Assembly (NCBI RefSeq): GCF_934754915.1
Contig: NZ_CAKVKB010000186.1
Coordinates: 1-5,306, forward strand
Length of the DNA stretch: 5,306 bases
From: an uncultured Clostridium sp.
GTDB lineage: Bacteria > Bacillota > Clostridia > Clostridiales > Clostridiaceae
Reading direction: 5' to 3'
Shown here piece after piece: positions 1-5,306 of this stretch. Within the stretch, counting starts at the first letter, position 1. Each line of letters starts with the position of its first letter. Under the pieces are notes generated by a model that saw nothing but the letters and a program-made list of their open reading frames with translations, did not search any database and had not been told where the DNA came from. The position numbers and the translations under genes are program-made.

Positions 1-34
1 CCCGTTAAAATGAATTTATTTTCATTTTAACAGG
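1..34. terminator. Hairpin at window edge, probable terminator of an upstream gene
   Basis: A perfect 11-base inverted repeat (GTTAAAATGAA at 4-14, TTCATTTTAAC at 21-31) surrounds a 6-base loop. After one C/A mismatch, two more G:C pairs (1-2 with 33-34) extend it. The bases after it on the + strand (AAGCTTTATATGTTTT) are only moderately T-rich. The hairpin may serve a + strand gene lying to the left, or a - strand gene whose T-run lies outside the window. The structure is directly visible; its role as a terminator is inferred. Confidence 0.5.
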
Positions 35-65
35 AAGCTTTATATGTTTTGTAGTCGTGGATTTT

Positions 66-96
66 TTGACGCTTACATTAATTTTATAAATATAAT
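66..96 (+). promoter_or_regulatory. Possible promoter of the small DnaA-IV-like gene
   Basis: TTGACG (66-71) is a close -35 match and TATAAT (91-96) a perfect -10 match, but the 19-base spacer is longer than the usual 16-18. Other AT-rich combinations lie further down, such as TTGAAT at 107-112 with TAAAAT at 128-133, spacer 15. The sequence is so AT-rich that -10-like words occur often by chance, so this is a weak call. Confidence 0.35.
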
Positions 97-157
97 TTGA
101 TAAAAATTGAATAAATATATATTTCGGTAAAATTGTGTTTAATAGAGAGGGTGTTTT

Positions 158-451
158 ATGAATAGCGAAAGTCAAATGAGAATATTAGAAATAATATATA
201 ATTATTATGGTGTAGAAGGAAAAGAATTTAATAATCTATTAAAAAATAGAGAAAAAAGATTTTTAATATTATTATTGCTAAAAAATAATTCTTTTTTTAA
301 TAATGAGGATTTGATAAATGTATTGGGAATAAGCAGCACAAATCAAGTAAAATATATGTTTAGAAAAGCTGAAGAGAAATTTTTAATTAATAGTTTTTTT
401 AGAAAAGAATATATGAAATTAGAAGAAAAAATAAAAAAACAAATAAACTAG
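158..451 (+). CDS. Small protein resembling a stand-alone DnaA domain IV (helix-turn-helix)
   Basis: 97 residues, no signal peptide or membrane segment, so probably cytoplasmic. The ATG start is backed by AGAGGGTG about 5 bases upstream. I do not know this gene by name. By eye the whole chain follows the DnaA C-terminal DNA-binding domain. Residues 7-19 (MRILEIIYNYYGV) match the opening helix with its YY pair. The basic NREKR (30-34) takes the place of the DnaA basic loop. FLILLLLKNN (35-44) matches the helix usually written IAMYLxRELT. Residues 48-73 form the helix-turn-helix, and LINSFFRKEYMKLEEKI (76-92) matches the closing helices. The diagnostic GGRDHTTV is missing, with GISSTNQV (57-64) in its place, so DnaA-box recognition is unlikely. 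Similar domains also sit at the C-terminus of some REP-associated Y1 transposases, so it may be a derived remnant. GC is about 18% by hand count, against roughly a third in a sampled part of pyrG. Function is unknown; DNA binding is inferred. Confidence 0.75.
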   Translation: MNSESQMRILEIIYNYYGVEGKEFNNLLKNREKRFLILLLLKNNSFFNNEDLINVLGISSTNQVKYMFRKAEEKFLINSFFRKEYMKLEEKIKKQIN

Positions 452-465
452 TAAAAAAATACTAG
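448..465. repeat. Short inverted repeat over the stop codon of the small gene
   Basis: CTAGTA (448-453) and TACTAG (460-465) are perfect inverted copies separated by six A residues. The left arm contains the TAG stop codon. The six-pair stem is weak and no T-run follows, so it does not look like an effective terminator. It may be chance, a protein site, or a minor 3'-end structure. Confidence 0.3.
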
Positions 466-523
466 ATATTAATAAAGATATGTGATATTATATATCCTAT
501 GTTATTAAAACAACACAAATAAA

Positions 524-546
524 CCAATAATGAGTTCATTTATTGG
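524..546 (+). terminator. Hairpin between the small gene and pyrG, weak terminator or leader structure
   Basis: CCAATAATGA (524-533) pairs with TCATTTATTGG (536-546) with one bulged T, leaving a tight loop around AGTT. GTGACTTTTAG follows, which is only a short T-run. It lies 73 bases after the stop of the small gene and about 80 before pyrG. It could end the upstream transcript or act as an attenuator in a pyrG leader. It sits inside a longer-range inverted repeat, GTGATAT (482-488) and ATATCAC (559-565). Confidence 0.4.
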
Positions 547-573
547 GTGACTTTTAGTATATCACTATATAAT
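543..573 (+). promoter_or_regulatory. Possible pyrG promoter
   Basis: TATAAT at 568-573 is a perfect -10 hexamer, about 54 bases upstream of the pyrG ATG. The best -35 candidate, TTGGGT (543-548), has a 19-base spacer and overlaps the right arm of the 524-546 hairpin. If this promoter is real, the transcript would begin near 580 and its short leader would contain no attenuator. Otherwise pyrG may be read from the promoter of the small gene. Confidence 0.35.
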
Positions 574-626
574 AAATAAGTCAATAAGAAAATTTAAATA
601 AATTTGATTTGGCGTAGGAGGATAAA

Positions 627-2234
627 ATGAATAATACAAAGTACATTTTCGTTACAGGTGGAGTTGTATCTGGTTTAGGAAAAGGAATAACTGCCGCATC
701 TCTTGGAAGATTATTAAAAAATAGAGGTTTAAAAATATCGATTCAAAAATTTGATCCATATTTAAATGTAGATCCAGGAACAATGAGCCCATACCAACAT
801 GGTGAAGTATTTGTAACAGATGATGGAGCGGAAACAGATTTAGACTTAGGACATTATGAAAGATTTATAGATGAAAGCTTAAGTAAAAACTCAAATGTTA
901 CAACAGGTAGAATATATAGCTCGGTTATAGAAAAAGAAAGAAGAGGAGAATATCTTGGAGGAACTGTACAAGTAATCCCTCATATAACTAATGAAATAAA
1001 AGACAAAGTTTATCAAGTAGCCAAAGAAAGAGATTTAGACATTGTTATTACTGAAATTGGAGGAACTGTTGGTGATATAGAATCACAACCATTTTTAGAA
1101 GCAATAAGACAAATTAAGAGTGAAGTTGGAGCAGAAAATGTATGTTATATTCATGTTACATTAGTACCTTATCTTAGAAAAGGTGGTGAATTAAAAACTA
1201 AACCTACTCAACATTCAGTAAAGGAATTGAGAACAATAGGTATTCAGCCAGATATAATAGTATGTAGAACAGAACAGGAATTATCTGAAGATATTAAAGC
1301 TAAAATAGGGTTATTCTGTAATATAGATGGAAAATCAGTTATACAAAATCTTGATGCAGACCATCTTTATGAAGTGCCATTAATGCTTCATGATGAGGGA
1401 TTAGATAATTTAGTGTGTGAAAAACTACATTTAGGATGTAAAGATATAGACAATTCTGAATGGGTTGATATGGTTAAGAGAATAAAGAATCTTAAAGAAA
1501 AAGTTGAAATAGCTTTAGTTGGTAAATATGTTGAATTACATGACGCATATATATCAGTAGTTGAGGCATTAAGTCATGGAGGATATGCAAATAATTCACA
1601 AGTTGAAATAAGATGGGTTAATGCAGAAGATGTTGAAACAGGAGATGTAAATGAACTATTAAAAGGTGTTGATGGTGTACTAGTACCTGGTGGATTTGGT
1701 GATAGAGGAATTGAAGGTAAAATATCAGCAATACAATGGGCAAGAGAAAACAAAGTTCCATTACTAGGAATATGTTTAGGTATGCAATGTGCAGTTATAG
1801 AATATGCAAGAAATGTTTTAGGATTTGAAGGGGCTAATAGTTCAGAAATAAATCCAGATACAAAATATCCAGTAATTGATATAATGAACGACCAAAAGTA
1901 CATAGAAAATCTTGGTGGAACAATGAGATTAGGACAATATCCATGTAAATTGGATCCTGAAAGTACTTCATTTGAGGTTTATGGAAAAGAAAATATAAAT
2001 GAAAGACATAGACATAGATATGAGTTTAACAATGAATATAGACAACAAATAGCTGAAGCAGGAATGAGAATTGCAGGAACAAGTCCAGATGAAAGATTGG
2101 TTGAAATTGTTGAAGTTAAGGATCATCCATGGTATGTTGCAGTACAATTCCATCCAGAATTAAAATCAAGACCTAATAAACCACATCCATTATTCACAGG
2201 ATTTATTGGTGCAGCATTAAAATACAAAAAATAA
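627..2234 (+). CDS. pyrG: CTP synthase (glutamine-hydrolysing)
   Basis: Converts UTP to CTP using ATP and ammonia from glutamine, the last step of de novo cytidine nucleotide synthesis; soluble, with an active tetramer in this family. At 535 residues it is full length. The ATG follows AGGAGG (616-621) by 5 bases. The N-terminal synthetase half has the P-loop GGVVSGLGKG (11-20, Lys19), FDPYLNVDPGTMSP (42-55), the magnesium-site stretch ETDLDLGHYERF (69-80) and TEIGGTVGD (142-150, Glu143). The C-terminal class I glutaminase domain begins near VGKY (298-301). It carries PGGFGDRG (354-361), the nucleophile Cys383 in GICLGMQ, and the His509/Glu511 pair in QFHPE. Every catalytic residue I looked for is present, with no frameshift. 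It is set apart from rho by a strong stem-loop and 286 bases, so the two are probably separate units. The Bacillus-type leader with GGGC at the transcript start and a C-rich terminator arm is not visible. Confidence 0.98.
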   Translation: MNNTKYIFVTGGVVSGLGKGITAASLGRLLKNRGLKISIQKFDPYLNVDPGTMSPYQHGEVFVTDDGAETDLDLGHYERFIDESLSKNSNVTTGRIYSSVIEKERRGEYLGGTVQVIPHITNEIKDKVYQVAKERDLDIVITEIGGTVGDIESQPFLEAIRQIKSEVGAENVCYIHVTLVPYLRKGGELKTKPTQHSVKELRTIGIQPDIIVCRTEQELSEDIKAKIGLFCNIDGKSVIQNLDADHLYEVPLMLHDEGLDNLVCEKLHLGCKDIDNSEWVDMVKRIKNLKEKVEIALVGKYVELHDAYISVVEALSHGGYANNSQVEIRWVNAEDVETGDVNELLKGVDGVLVPGGFGDRGIEGKISAIQWARENKVPLLGICLGMQCAVIEYARNVLGFEGANSSEINPDTKYPVIDIMNDQKYIENLGGTMRLGQYPCKLDPESTSFEVYGKENINERHRHRYEFNNEYRQQIAEAGMRIAGTSPDERLVEIVEVKDHPWYVAVQFHPELKSRPNKPHPLFTGFIGAALKYKK

Positions 2235-2292
2235 TTTTAAAAATACATAAAAAGTAATTTGTATTATAAAACAAATTAATATATAATATAGT

Positions 2293-2322
2293 AAACTGGT
2301 GAAATTGAAATTTCACCAGTTT
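2293..2322 (+). terminator. Stem-loop terminator after pyrG
   Basis: AAACTGGTGAAATT (2293-2306) and AATTTCACCAGTTT (2309-2322) are perfect 14-base inverted copies, giving about 13 pairs with a 4-base loop. It begins 58 bases after the pyrG stop. The T-run is only the TTT closing the stem, followed by AAATTACT, so termination may be incomplete or depend on other factors. The flanking AGTA and TACT could add pairs. No opposing gene is visible here, so it is assigned to pyrG. Confidence 0.75.
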
Positions 2323-2394
2323 AAATTACTATGAAAAGTTAATCTTAATTTATTTGAATTTAATTTTGAAAGTTAAAATCTGATATTAGAAATA

Positions 2395-2422
2395 TTGAAA
2401 TTTCTTAGTCTTTTTATATAAT
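2395..2422 (+). promoter_or_regulatory. Likely rho promoter
   Basis: TTGAAA (2395-2400) and a perfect TATAAT (2417-2422) are separated by 16 bases, the best sigma-A type match in this gap. Transcription would start near 2429, giving rho an untranslated leader of about 90 bases. The promoter lies downstream of the pyrG stem-loop, which supports independent transcription of rho. Confidence 0.6.
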
Positions 2423-2479
2423 TATCACATCAAAGAATCTTTATAAAATTTCCGGTTATAAAAAATATATCAATGAATA

Positions 2480-2506
2480 ATTTATAGATGCTTTGAATCT
2501 ATAAAT
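2480..2506 (+). promoter_or_regulatory. Leader hairpin directly before the rho ribosome binding site
   Basis: ATTTATAGAT (2480-2489) and ATCTATAAAT (2497-2506) can form a perfect 10-pair stem with a 7-base loop (GCTTTGA). It ends two bases before the Shine-Dalgarno GGAGGTG (2509-2515), which in turn lies 5 bases before the TTG start. The stem has only one G:C pair, so it is weak. It could affect ribosome access or mark a binding site, but no regulator is identifiable. Confidence 0.4.
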
Positions 2507-2520
2507 CTGGAGGTGCAAGT

Positions 2521-4014
2521 TTGACTAAACAGGATTATGAAAATATGACTTTAAGCAAATTAAAAGAAATTGCTAAAGAGTTGGAAATAAAAAATATATC
2601 TAAGTATAAAAAGAATCAATTGATAGAAGAAATATTATCTGTTTCTCCTAATATGGTACAAAAAGATGGAGTTATTCTTAGAGAAAACATTGCTCCTAAA
2701 AATCAAAACAATCGTCAAAATAATTCAAATAACTCAAAGGCTCTTCGTGATGAAAAAGCTCTTCATGATGAAGAAAAAAATTCACAAAAAAGCTATAATG
2801 ATAATTTAACATCAAATAATGTACGAAGTGAAGAGTTTCATGAAAAAAAGGTTGAGAAAAAAGAAGTATTAAAGGAAATGATAAATGAATCTAATACTGC
2901 TAAAGGAATATTAGAGATACTAGAAAATAATAATTTTGGATTTTTAAGATGTAAAAATTATTTAACAAGTAGTGAAGATATATATGTATCACCATCTCAA
3001 ATAAGAAGGTTTAATTTAAGGACTGGGGACGAAGTTGAAGGTAAAATAAGAGAAGCTAAAGAGGGGGAAAAATTCAAGGCACTGTTATTTGTTCAAAAAG
3101 TTAATGGTGAATCGCCTGAAAAAGCTGTAGGAAGAAAGTCATTTGAAACTTTAACACCAATATATCCAATTGAAAGATTAAGACTTGAAACACAAAATAG
3201 CAATGATTTATCATCTAGACTGATGGATATAATATGTCCATTAGGAAAAGGACAAAGAGGAGTAATAGTTGCACCACCTAAAGCTGGAAAAACAACATTG
3301 TTGAAAAAAGTTGCTCAAAATGTTGTGAAAAATTATCCTGATATAAAACTTATAGTTCTACTTATAGATGAAAGACCAGAAGAAGTTACAGATATGATAA
3401 GATCTATAAAAGGTGATGTTGTATATTCAACTTTTGATGAAGAACCTCAAAATCATGCAAAAGTTGCTCAAATGGTTCTAGAAAGAGCTAAGAGAATGGT
3501 GGAGCAAGGGAAAGATGTAGTAATACTTATGGATAGTATAACAAGATTGGCAAGGGCATATAATTTAACAATAACACCAACAGGAAGAACTTTATCAGGA
3601 GGGCTTGATCCAGGAGCCTTGATAATGCCTAAAAAGTTCTTTGGAGCAGCAAGGAATATTGAAGAAGGTGGAAGTCTTACTATTCTTGCAACAGCATTGA
3701 TAGAAACCGGTTCAAGGATGGATGATATGATTTTTGAAGAATTTAAGGGAACAGGGAATATGGAGGTTCATCTTGATAGAAGGCTTCAAGAGAGAAGGAT
3801 TTTCCCAGCTATAGATGTATATAAATCAGGAACTAGAAAAGAAGATTTATTGTTATCTAAAGACGAACTTGATGTTGCATTTTCAATAAGAAAGATTATG
3901 TATAAAGATGGAAATGCAGATGATGTTACTGAAAATCTTATAAATATGCTTTCGAAAACTAAGAATAATAAAGAATTTATTGAAATATTTCAAAAAAATA
4001 ATTTGAAAAAATAA
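2521..4014 (+). CDS. rho: Transcription termination factor Rho
   Basis: Ring-shaped hexameric RNA helicase that loads on unstructured, C-rich nascent RNA and releases RNA polymerase by ATP hydrolysis. 497 residues, longer than the 419 of E. coli Rho because of an N-terminal insertion. TTG is taken as the start because GGAGGTG (2509-2515) is 5 bases upstream; the first in-frame ATG is codon 9. Residues 8-40 form the Rho N-terminal helical domain. Residues 56-120 are a polar, Asn-rich linker. The cold-shock-like RNA-binding fold has FGFLR (139-143) and DIYVSPSQIRRFNLRTGD (153-170). The ATPase core matches E. coli with a constant +73 offset: Walker A Lys257, catalytic Glu284, valve Arg285, Walker B Asp338 and arginine finger Arg439. 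The Q-loop is TGRTLSGG (354-361) and the R-loop is in FKGTGNMEVHLDRR (408-421). Known bicyclomycin-contact positions (Pro253, Leu281, Ser339, Arg342, Lys409, Gly410) match E. coli, so sensitivity is likely. It should be active. The next gene converges on it; rpmE, which I recall often following clostridial rho, is absent. Confidence 0.98.
   Translation: MTKQDYENMTLSKLKEIAKELEIKNISKYKKNQLIEEILSVSPNMVQKDGVILRENIAPKNQNNRQNNSNNSKALRDEKALHDEEKNSQKSYNDNLTSNNVRSEEFHEKKVEKKEVLKEMINESNTAKGILEILENNNFGFLRCKNYLTSSEDIYVSPSQIRRFNLRTGDEVEGKIREAKEGEKFKALLFVQKVNGESPEKAVGRKSFETLTPIYPIERLRLETQNSNDLSSRLMDIICPLGKGQRGVIVAPPKAGKTTLLKKVAQNVVKNYPDIKLIVLLIDERPEEVTDMIRSIKGDVVYSTFDEEPQNHAKVAQMVLERAKRMVEQGKDVVILMDSITRLARAYNLTITPTGRTLSGGLDPGALIMPKKFFGAARNIEEGGSLTILATALIETGSRMDDMIFEEFKGTGNMEVHLDRRLQERRIFPAIDVYKSGTRKEDLLLSKDELDVAFSIRKIMYKDGNADDVTENLINMLSKTKNNKEFIEIFQKNNLKK
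2737..2772 (+). repeat. 18-base tandem duplication inside the rho linker
   Basis: Units 2737-2754 and 2755-2772 differ at only two bases (AAG/AAA and CGT/CAT). They encode KALRDE followed by KALHDE (Rho residues 73-84). The repeat is in frame and lies in the variable linker between the N-terminal helices and the RNA-binding domain. The high identity in an otherwise low-complexity stretch suggests a fairly recent duplication, for example by replication slippage. Confidence 0.8.
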
Positions 4015-4063
4015 ATACAAAATAAGGTGACACATTAATAAAATGGTCACCTTATTTTGTATT
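4014..4063. terminator. Bidirectional terminator shared by rho and the glycosyltransferase gene
   Basis: AATACAAAATAAGGTGAC (4014-4031) and GTCACCTTATTTTGTATT (4046-4063) form a perfect 18-pair stem, with a CAT/ATG pairing extending it inside the loop. On the + strand GTTTTTT (4064-4070) follows, a classic intrinsic terminator for rho. Read leftward, the stem is followed by TATTTTTTC (complement of 4005-4013), which serves the opposing gene equally well. The left arm starts on the last base of the rho stop codon. The right arm contains the last three codons and stop of the glycosyltransferase gene. Confidence 0.93.
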
Positions 4064-5173
4064 GTTTTTTATTAGATTTTCAGCTATAGCAACAATTTTT
4101 TCTAATGAATAAGTTGAAGCTAATGCTTTTAATTTCTCTTTTTTCATTAACATATATTTAGGATTATCTATAAGATAATTTACTGTATCGTTAAGTTTAT
4201 TCATATCATCAATTAAAATTGAATATCCTTCACCAGTTAAAAAATCAATATTTTCTTTTTCCTGTCCGGGGATTGCAAATGGGATTATTAATGGGATATT
4301 TTTAACTATAGATTCTGTTACAGTTAATCCTCCGGGTTTTGATATTATTACATCACAATAATCCATTAAGTAAGAAATATCCTTTGTAAAACCTAGAATA
4401 TGAAGTTTTTTATTTGGAAATATATTCTCGTTGCAATATTTTACAAGAGAATTTTTTAATTTTAAATTTTTACCGCATACAACAGTAATTCGAAGTCTAT
4501 TTGGGTTTTTTAGTAATTCTTTTAAAACTAATGAAATTTGATTTAATCCTAAACTTCCACTCATAAGCAATAGATTGAAGTATTTTTTATCTTTTAATTG
4601 AGAAGCATTTGTTATTTCAGTATAAAATTTTCTGTTTATTGGTATTCCTACAGGATATATTTTGTTTGAATTTATATTCCTGTCAATAAGCGATTGTTTT
4701 GTATATTCACTTCCTGTTATATATGCATCAACATATTTGCTTATATATGTATAGTGGGCTTTGAAATCAGTTACAACTAATATATATGGAATTTTCAATC
4801 CTCTTTTTTTTAATTGAGAAACTATTCTTGTACTTAAAGCGTGTGTGGCGATTATTATATCGGGATTTAATTCTTTTATAAGTCTTGAAACTTTTTTTCT
4901 TGAAAAATAAAATGGAATGTTTAAAAGTGTATTTATAATATCATGATCAGTCAATTTATAAAATTCACCATATAGCTTTGGAAATTTAGATGCCATAATT
5001 TCATAACCCTTCACAATGATGTCGTTGAGGATTTTACTATTATTCTGTAAGAAATCATGTCTGATTACTTTATAATCTTTGTCTTTGAAGGATTCTGATA
5101 TAGACGCAGCAGCTTGATTATGCCCTTGTCCAGTTGATATTGTTAAGATTAAAACTTTTTTCACGAATTTCAC
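4052..5173 (-). CDS. MGDG synthase/UgtP-family glycolipid glycosyltransferase
   Basis: GT28-type enzyme of the monogalactosyl-/glucosyl-diacylglycerol synthase group, related to Bacillus UgtP and more distantly MurG. Such enzymes move sugar from a UDP-sugar to diacylglycerol on the inner face of the membrane, making glycolipids and lipoteichoic-acid anchors. No transmembrane segment is seen, as expected for a peripheral enzyme. The 373 residues are near UgtP length. The N-terminal acceptor domain opens with VLILTISTGQGHNQAA (7-22), with the family GxGH at 15-18. LVVTDF (132-137) and PVGIPIN (174-180) follow. The donor domain has CGKN (233-236), GF (261-262), SKPGGLTVTES (278-288) and PGQEKEN (302-308), nearly as in UgtP. 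A stop codon immediately precedes the GTG at 5173, so the frame cannot extend further; GGA lies 5 bases upstream of it. A second GTG (5162-5164) would give MKKVLILT and 370 residues, closer to typical family starts. The sugar and number of additions cannot be read from sequence. Confidence 0.92.
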   Translation of the reverse strand: MKFVKKVLILTISTGQGHNQAAASISESFKDKDYKVIRHDFLQNNSKILNDIIVKGYEIMASKFPKLYGEFYKLTDHDIINTLLNIPFYFSRKKVSRLIKELNPDIIIATHALSTRIVSQLKKRGLKIPYILVVTDFKAHYTYISKYVDAYITGSEYTKQSLIDRNINSNKIYPVGIPINRKFYTEITNASQLKDKKYFNLLLMSGSLGLNQISLVLKELLKNPNRLRITVVCGKNLKLKNSLVKYCNENIFPNKKLHILGFTKDISYLMDYCDVIISKPGGLTVTESIVKNIPLIIPFAIPGQEKENIDFLTGEGYSILIDDMNKLNDTVNYLIDNPKYMLMKKEKLKALASTYSLEKIVAIAENLIKNNTK

Positions 5174-5212
5174 TCATTTCCAATATATTCTAATTAGTCG
5201 ATTAATATAATT

Positions 5213-5242
5213 ATAATATATTTGTAAAACATAATGTGTTAA
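5213..5242 (-). promoter_or_regulatory. Possible promoter of the glycosyltransferase gene
   Basis: Read on the - strand, TTAACA (complement of 5237-5242) and TATTAT (complement of 5213-5218) are separated by 18 bases. Each has one mismatch to the sigma-A consensus. Transcription would begin near 5206, about 33 bases before the GTG start. A perfect TATAAT (complement of 5210-5215) overlaps but lacks a good -35. The region is very AT-rich, so the call is modest. No gene is visible from 5174 to the window end. Confidence 0.4.
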
Positions 5243-5306
5243 AATTATATTACAATTAGAATTTTATTATTGAATATTACTATTAGTTCTAAAAATATAT
5301 TAAATA

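Noticed and set aside
499..522. Seven-codon open frame (MLLKQHK) in the pyrG leader
   Set aside because: No Shine-Dalgarno upstream and no repeated regulatory codons such as those of a leader peptide; expected by chance in AT-rich DNA.
1574..1903. 109-codon open frame on the - strand inside pyrG
   Set aside because: Lies wholly within the strongly conserved glutaminase part of pyrG, and its product is not a recognisable protein. It is a shadow of the real frame.
1968..2153. 61-codon open frame on the - strand inside pyrG
   Set aside because: Antisense to the conserved end of pyrG, no convincing ribosome site, and a product biased by reversed pyrG codons.
2303..2404. ATTGAAATTTC-like word seen both in the pyrG terminator and at the rho -35 region
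   Set aside because: About 11 bases of A/T-rich sequence shared once; one copy is explained by the terminator stem and the other by the promoter. Chance is enough.
2473..2487. Four-codon open frame (MNNL) in the rho leader
   Set aside because: Very short and without a ribosome site; it simply runs into the hairpin.
5190..5206. CTAATTAG palindrome and nearby ATTAGTCGATTAAT as a possible lipid-regulator operator
   Set aside because: It does not match an operator consensus I know, such as that of FapR, and short A/T palindromes are common here.
5222..5251. TTGTAA and TATATT on the + strand as a divergent promoter
   Set aside because: Spacer of 18 and weak matches in very AT-rich DNA, with no gene visible before the window ends.

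Overview
The window is AT-rich chromosomal DNA, with many A/T-ending codons, GGAGG-type Shine-Dalgarno sites, TTG and GTG starts, and a CTP synthase gene next to rho. This points to a low-GC Firmicute, most likely a Clostridium sensu stricto or close relative. It looks mainly like a conserved housekeeping region with one small unfamiliar gene. I see no phage, IS element, CRISPR array, tRNA or rRNA.

Layout: bases 1-34 hold a hairpin that probably ends an upstream gene. A 97-residue protein (158-451, +) follows. It resembles a free-standing DnaA domain IV (DNA-binding helix-turn-helix) and is more AT-rich than its neighbours. After 175 bases of AT-rich leader with nested inverted repeats comes pyrG (627-2234, +), a full-length CTP synthase with both catalytic halves intact. 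A strong stem-loop (2293-2322) follows it. rho (2521-4014, +) has its own likely promoter (2395-2422), a leader of about 90 bases, a hairpin directly before the ribosome binding site, and a TTG start. The final gene (4052-5173, -) converges on rho and encodes an MGDG synthase/UgtP-type glycolipid glycosyltransferase. The two genes share one bidirectional terminator (4014-4063), whose stem contains the last codons of the glycosyltransferase.

How the genes work together: pyrG makes CTP, rho ends transcription, and the glycosyltransferase builds membrane glycolipids. Each gene seems to be its own transcription unit, with terminators or promoters between them. I see no evidence for a single pathway or a new multi-gene system. 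The points most worth a second look are the stand-alone DnaA-IV-like protein and the asparagine-rich, locally duplicated linker in Rho. The pyrG leader also lacks the GGGC-type CTP attenuator known from Bacillus.
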